Assembly: GCF_932526225.1 (NCBI RefSeq)
Contig: NC_064036.1
Coordinates: forward strand, 9,929,519-9,989,518
Direction of reading: 5' to 3'
Length of the DNA: 60,000 nt
Origin: Nematostella vectensis
Taxonomy: Eukaryota > Cnidaria > Anthozoa > Actiniaria > Edwardsiidae
In this document: positions 56,801-60,000 of the stretch, in pieces
Position numbering within the stretch: the first letter of the stretch is position 1
Layout of the letters: every line of letters starts with the position of its first letter
Position numbers and translations under genes: made by a program
The notes under the pieces: generated by a model
Seen by the model: the letters and a program-made list of their open reading frames with translations, nothing else
Database searches by the model: none
Told to the model about the DNA's origin: nothing

Positions 56801-59800
56801 ATGTAATCGCAATTTTGCCCTAATTGTAAAAGGCAGCATGAACGGAACACAAAACTGCTTTTCAAACTATTGACCAAACAATGCCAAGAAGTTTGTGTCC
56901 AATCACAACCTGCTTTTTCTCAAGGGAAATGAATTAGTACATTTTGTTATTTGTTATGCGACTCAAGATTATTCATTCGGAGAGAGAAGCTTGAGCTATG
57001 TCTGAAGGTTTAGCGGCCAACCGTTTTCTCCCAATTGCATAGAGGACGAAAAGACATTGAAGCCAGCATCCCAAAGTCGACAATGTACAGTACACAATTG
57101 CCCAATTGTGTGATTAAAATTGTAATAAAAAAAGTTGTCATTGATGTTATTGTTCTATATGGGTCACATGCATGGATCTTGATATCCAATGAAAACCCAG
57201 ATGAACATCACTAGTGGTTTGGATCACATATCCAAATCACTAGTGATGTTCATCTGCGTTTTCATTGGGTATCAAGACCCATGCATGTGACCCATATCCT
57301 CTCCACTTATTGGCTAATGCATGCATGCATGAATACTTCATGAATTTGAGAAGTAAAATATGAAAAAAAAAATTCGCTGACAATGAAATAAAGATTTTGC
57401 AGATTTTTACAGAAAACTAGCATTAACCTGAAGCTCTGAAAAGAAAGTTTTTTTCACTAAACTTCAACATAAAGATCTCCTTGTTCGTTGCACATAAAAG
57501 CAGATATCAAACAAGAGCATAACACATGTATGGTGAGATGTGATTGATCAACCTCCTCCCCGCAAACACAGCAAAAATTTCTGTCTTCTATGGAGTAGCA
57601 CACATTTCTGAGAAGAGAAAGCACACACTGTCATTCCTAAATTTCTACAAAATGCCAAGCTGGCAAGAAAACAAAATATAGTGTGCCAAGCATTCAGATC
57701 TATGTACACCACCCATAAGATTTCTCACAGTGTGTTGCAAAATTGATGGACTGATGTCAGCTGTTTAAGCCCTAAACTGCACTTTGTCACAAAGGGCTTT
57801 TTAACAAAGTTTGTTCCTTACTGTTTCCCAGGGTAATTTTTTCCCGTGAGTGGAGGAAAATATAGTACCCCTGGGTTTCCGTTGATGCTTTTGTAGTCAA
57901 AGGCAGTTGAATTTTCAGCCTTTTTTTTCATGTTTTTCTCTACAGCTGGCATGGATTACTTTAAGGACATGTTCCAGTTTATGTGTTTCAATTCATGCCC
58001 AGGAGGGCTTAACAGAAGACCCATTATTGTCATCTTTACCCTGGAATTAAGGTTTGGCAGTATTTTTGTAACCCCATCATCATCTTTATCTCAGAATTCA
58101 TTAGTGTTTCAGGATCCTAATCATCAGGATTATCCCTTTTACCTGCTTTATGTATAAAAATGAACTGAAGTAAATTCTTAACCATCCTCTAAATGTTAAG
58201 TGGTTGGGTTTTTATGTAAGCAGGCAAGGGTGGATGCTAAGAACAGTGATGTTGTTAGTACTTTAAATTAAATTAAGTGTTGCATGTGTTTTTATTTTAT
58301 TTTAGCGGGGTAGTGTATGGCAGGAAGGTACTGGACGTTCGCGTTTGTGCCTGCCCAGGCCGTGACAAGGCAGACCAAGAATCTTTGGAAACTAGAAAAA
58401 AGAATAAGATGAAAAATTTGAACACTCCACCTCCTACCCCGGATGAGAACAAGCCATCCACCTCAGGAGAAACACCTGCAGGGAGCCATAATGGAGTCAA
58501 GGAGGAGCTTGAGTCATCACACAAGAGTTCCTCAGACAAAAGAGGTGATTTGTCATTCTTTGACTGATGTGAATTTAGAAAGTTATTTTTAAGAGTATGG
58601 AGCACATATCAAATCCAAAAATAGAGCAGTTCAATGGCACACTTTGCCAGACTTTTTTATTATGTCACGTGTCTTAAGCATGTTTTTACATAGAAATGTT
58701 GGCTACTGCCACTTTATTACAGGGAGTGCTTACTCATGAATGCATGGTTATGATAAGATACATTTAACCAACTTTAACAAAGACTGGTACTATAGAGTCA
58801 GAAGTACTGTAGCATGCAAAACCTTTGCCATGTGGATAAAGAAATGATACTATTTTGCTATCAGTCCCTTACATTATTCCATACTAATTTTCCCTAATTA
58901 AGGCACAAAACACATTGAGGCCACATATCTGTTTTCATGATTTTTCCCTCGATTATCCTTCCACTATTTATGAACACTAACATTGTATGGAGCTACAAAT
59001 TTCACAGTACAAAAAGCAGCATCTCCTTAGGCAAGCTGTTATTCATCATTTGACTTCACTCAGCGCTTAGCTCAATGGATGAGAGAGGCTAGAAAGCTAA
59101 ATTTAGCCAAAAACAAGCACAACACAGTCTATTTATTATCCTTTTCTTATAACAAAACAAAAATTATGGGAGGATGTGATAGGTTTTGAAGCGGCTGATT
59201 TTGCAAATTTGTTGTTTGTCCGCAAACCCACCTGAATGATGCCACAAGTACATATAAGCATACAATCAATCTGTTTTTCAATCCAAACAATTGTACAGCT
59301 GTACTTTTTGCTATGTTATCCTCCAGCAGTTACAAAGGTCAAAGCTTGACGAAGTCTAGTTGTGACTGACTAACAACATGTTTGCTAGCGTGTGAAAAAG
59401 GGGGGTAAAGCTATCCCTATTATAGATTGTGTTCATGTTTAAGTATATATTGTACTCCTGGAGTGCTCTACCTTATTTTATGTGAAATGAGCTTAACTTA
59501 ACTCATTTAACATAGAGCATATTTTTATTGACTGCTGTCCTGGGGTTTCTGTACCTAAATGATGAAAGCATACTGTACTAAAAACCGATGTCTGATCTAT
59601 AGATATCCGTCAGTGTACAAAAAAGGGGTTTGAATTGGAACATATTTCAAAGAGGATTAAGAGAGAGAAGGAGGACGAAGAAGAGTTCACCATTACGGTA
59701 AAATGTTACTTATAATCCAGTATTTCTGTCATTCAGTCATTTCTCTTGTATCCACACAGGAGGTTTCAGCCCCCAACTCCCATTAACATCCCTCCTAACC

Positions 59801-60000
59801 ACTTTAGTTAGCTTTGATTTTGTTTTTCAATATAATTCTCGAAATGAAGACATGGCAATTCATATACAGTGCCCCTTGGAATTAAAATGAAATTAAAAAG
59901 GGCCGTTAGTTTCCTGTTATTGAAAGTTTTTTTTTTTTGCAGTTTCTTGAAGTGAAGTTTTTTGGCCCTTCCCCCAACCGCCCTGCCCCGCTCTCAAAAA
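53314..60000 (+). CDS. p53/p63/p73-family transcription factor, nine exons seen (3' end outside the window)
   Basis: Coding exons are 53314-53405, 53699-53754, 53835-53878, 54893-55187, 55509-55616, 56161-56271 (or 56131-56271), 57946-58051, 58306-58544 and 59603-59697; all phases match. The 382 residues seen hold a TA-like N-terminus (MSQSSSQESQILSQ, close to TAp63's MSQS start), the DNA-binding domain at about 112-292, a Ser/Pro linker, a basic patch (SKRIKREKE) and the first residues of the tetramerisation segment (EEEFTIT). Family members bind DNA as tetramers and control damage response and germ-cell death; a p63-like gene with that role is known in Nematostella. The region beyond 59697 has no further exon I can defend. 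The p53 versus p63/p73 class cannot be settled without the C-terminus (SAM or not). Confidence 0.93.
53932..54691. mobile_element. Probable non-autonomous hAT-like DNA element in p53-family intron 3
   Basis: The ends are inverted copies: CAGGGGCTTATCT at the left and, reversed, CAGGGGCATATCT at the right, followed by weaker similarity that includes GTTAAGCCC on both sides. The flanks are TGACC at 53927-53931 and 54692-54696, a 5-base target duplication. Some hAT lineages leave 5-base duplications and start with CAGGG. No transposase frame is visible in the 760 bases. Confidence 0.6.
54893..56271 (+). CDS. p53-family exons 4-6 (first half of the DNA-binding domain)
   Basis: Exons are 54893-55187, 55509-55616 and 56161-56271. 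Exon 4 has a Pro-rich part and then DFPGEYGFDVGFDKEN and SAPWTYSHQLQKLLC; K132 matches human K120. Exon 5 has ERCANH with zinc ligands C189 and H192. The exon 5/6 junction falls inside a Gly codon after DD, as at human p53 Gly187, and then GHTAPKHLLRCEN matches GLAPPQHLIRVEG. The upstream acceptor at 56129-56130 would insert 10 extra residues, also in frame. Confidence 0.9.
56635..56778. repeat. Long hairpin (inverted repeat) in p53-family intron 6
   Basis: Two arms of about 68 bases (56635-56702 and 56709-56778) are imperfect reverse complements around a 6-base loop (atctgc). The core GTTTCATCAGGGATTCCAAA is matched by TTTGGAATCCCTGATGAAAC. It is either a foldback MITE or a hairpin RNA source. 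Confidence 0.8.
57157..57297. repeat. Second long hairpin in p53-family intron 6
   Basis: Arms 57157-57224 and 57230-57297 are near-perfect reverse complements around a 5-base loop (cacat). They run from ATATGGGTCACATGCATGG to the matching CCATGCATGTGACCCATAT. The arm length of 68 equals that of the hairpin 380 bases upstream, but the sequences are unrelated. Confidence 0.85.
57946..58544 (+). CDS. p53-family exons 7-8 (second half of the DNA-binding domain and linker)
   Basis: Exons are 57946-58051 and 58306-58544. Exon 7 reads FQFMCFNSCPGGLNRRPIIV; C249 and C253 complete the zinc site, and R259 matches human R248. Exon 8 reads VLDVRVCACPGRDKADQES; R283 matches R273, C287 matches C277 and R290 matches R280. 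All main DNA contacts are therefore intact. A Pro/Ser/Thr linker with NTPPPTPDENKPSTSGETP follows. Confidence 0.95.
59603..59697 (+). CDS. p53-family exon 9 (basic patch and start of tetramerisation domain)
   Basis: The exon encodes DIRQCTKKGFELEHISKRIK then an acidic run ending EEEFTIT. In human p53 the corresponding exon ends GEYFTLQ in phase 0, right before the IRGRERF exon; the border here is the same. The rest of the tetramerisation domain must lie past 60000. Confidence 0.85.

Larger units (their letters stand above)
56272..57945 (+). other. p53-family intron 6
   Basis: This 1.67-kb AT-rich intron contains the two hairpins and no exon-like segment. The other p53-family introns over 300 bases (55188-55508, 58545-59602, and 59698 onward) show no repeat or gene I can support. 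Confidence 0.7.

Noticed and set aside
59943-60000. Possible next p53-family exon after a strong T-rich acceptor, reading FLEVKFFGPSPNRPAPL
   Set aside because: The next exon should start with the tetramerisation motif (xRGRxxFE type); this does not. It could be an alternative end, but there is no support.

Overview
The window is eukaryotic DNA. Its genes have many short introns with GT-AG borders, and the coding content looks like an early-branching animal, most likely an anthozoan cnidarian of the Nematostella type. That assignment is inference from gene content and intron style; no species marker was seen. There are no prokaryotic operons, ribosome binding sites or CRISPR arrays.

Three protein genes account for almost everything. 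(1) Positions 1 to 43621, plus strand: the last 62 exons of a VPS13D orthologue. All 62 exons were joined by reading splice sites and codon phase. They give an uninterrupted frame of 3,885 codons plus a stop, so the window lacks only the N-terminal lipid-entry part. Order along the protein: bridge-like rod, UBA domain (17714-17889), VAB beta-repeats, beta-trefoil, VPS13_C/ATG2_C helices, PH-like end. (2) Positions 45392 to 49450, minus strand: a two-exon MARCH-type (RING-CH) membrane E3 ubiquitin ligase with two membrane spans and a possible PDZ-binding C-terminus. (3) Positions 53314 to past 60000, plus strand: a p53/p63/p73-family transcription factor with an intact zinc site and DNA-contact residues. 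Its tetramerisation exon lies beyond the window. VPS13D and the MARCH gene converge tail to tail. The MARCH and p53-family genes diverge head to head across about 3.7 kb.

The most striking signal is in the VPS13D introns. About 30 tandem arrays are present. In at least 17 cases the repeat unit spans an exon-intron junction, so the end of an exon with its 5' splice site, or a 3' splice site with the start of an exon, is copied 2 to 20 times into the intron. Ages range from near-perfect (11 copies at 50-bp spacing, 23434-23967) to heavily decayed. Intron 36 has such arrays at both ends. The pattern suggests that this gene repeatedly makes tandem duplications across splice junctions, leaving batteries of near-identical splice sites. 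Long open frames inside these arrays come from stop-free units, often of a length divisible by three, and are not genes.

The p53-family half is AT-richer and lacks large minisatellites. Instead it carries probable short DNA transposons and two long perfect-style hairpins in one intron. The genes do not form a pathway: VPS13D acts in inter-organelle lipid transfer and mitochondrial upkeep, the MARCH protein in ubiquitination of membrane proteins, and the p53-family protein in damage and germline surveillance. The nearness of VPS13D and a p53-family gene recalls human 1p36, which holds both VPS13D and TP73.
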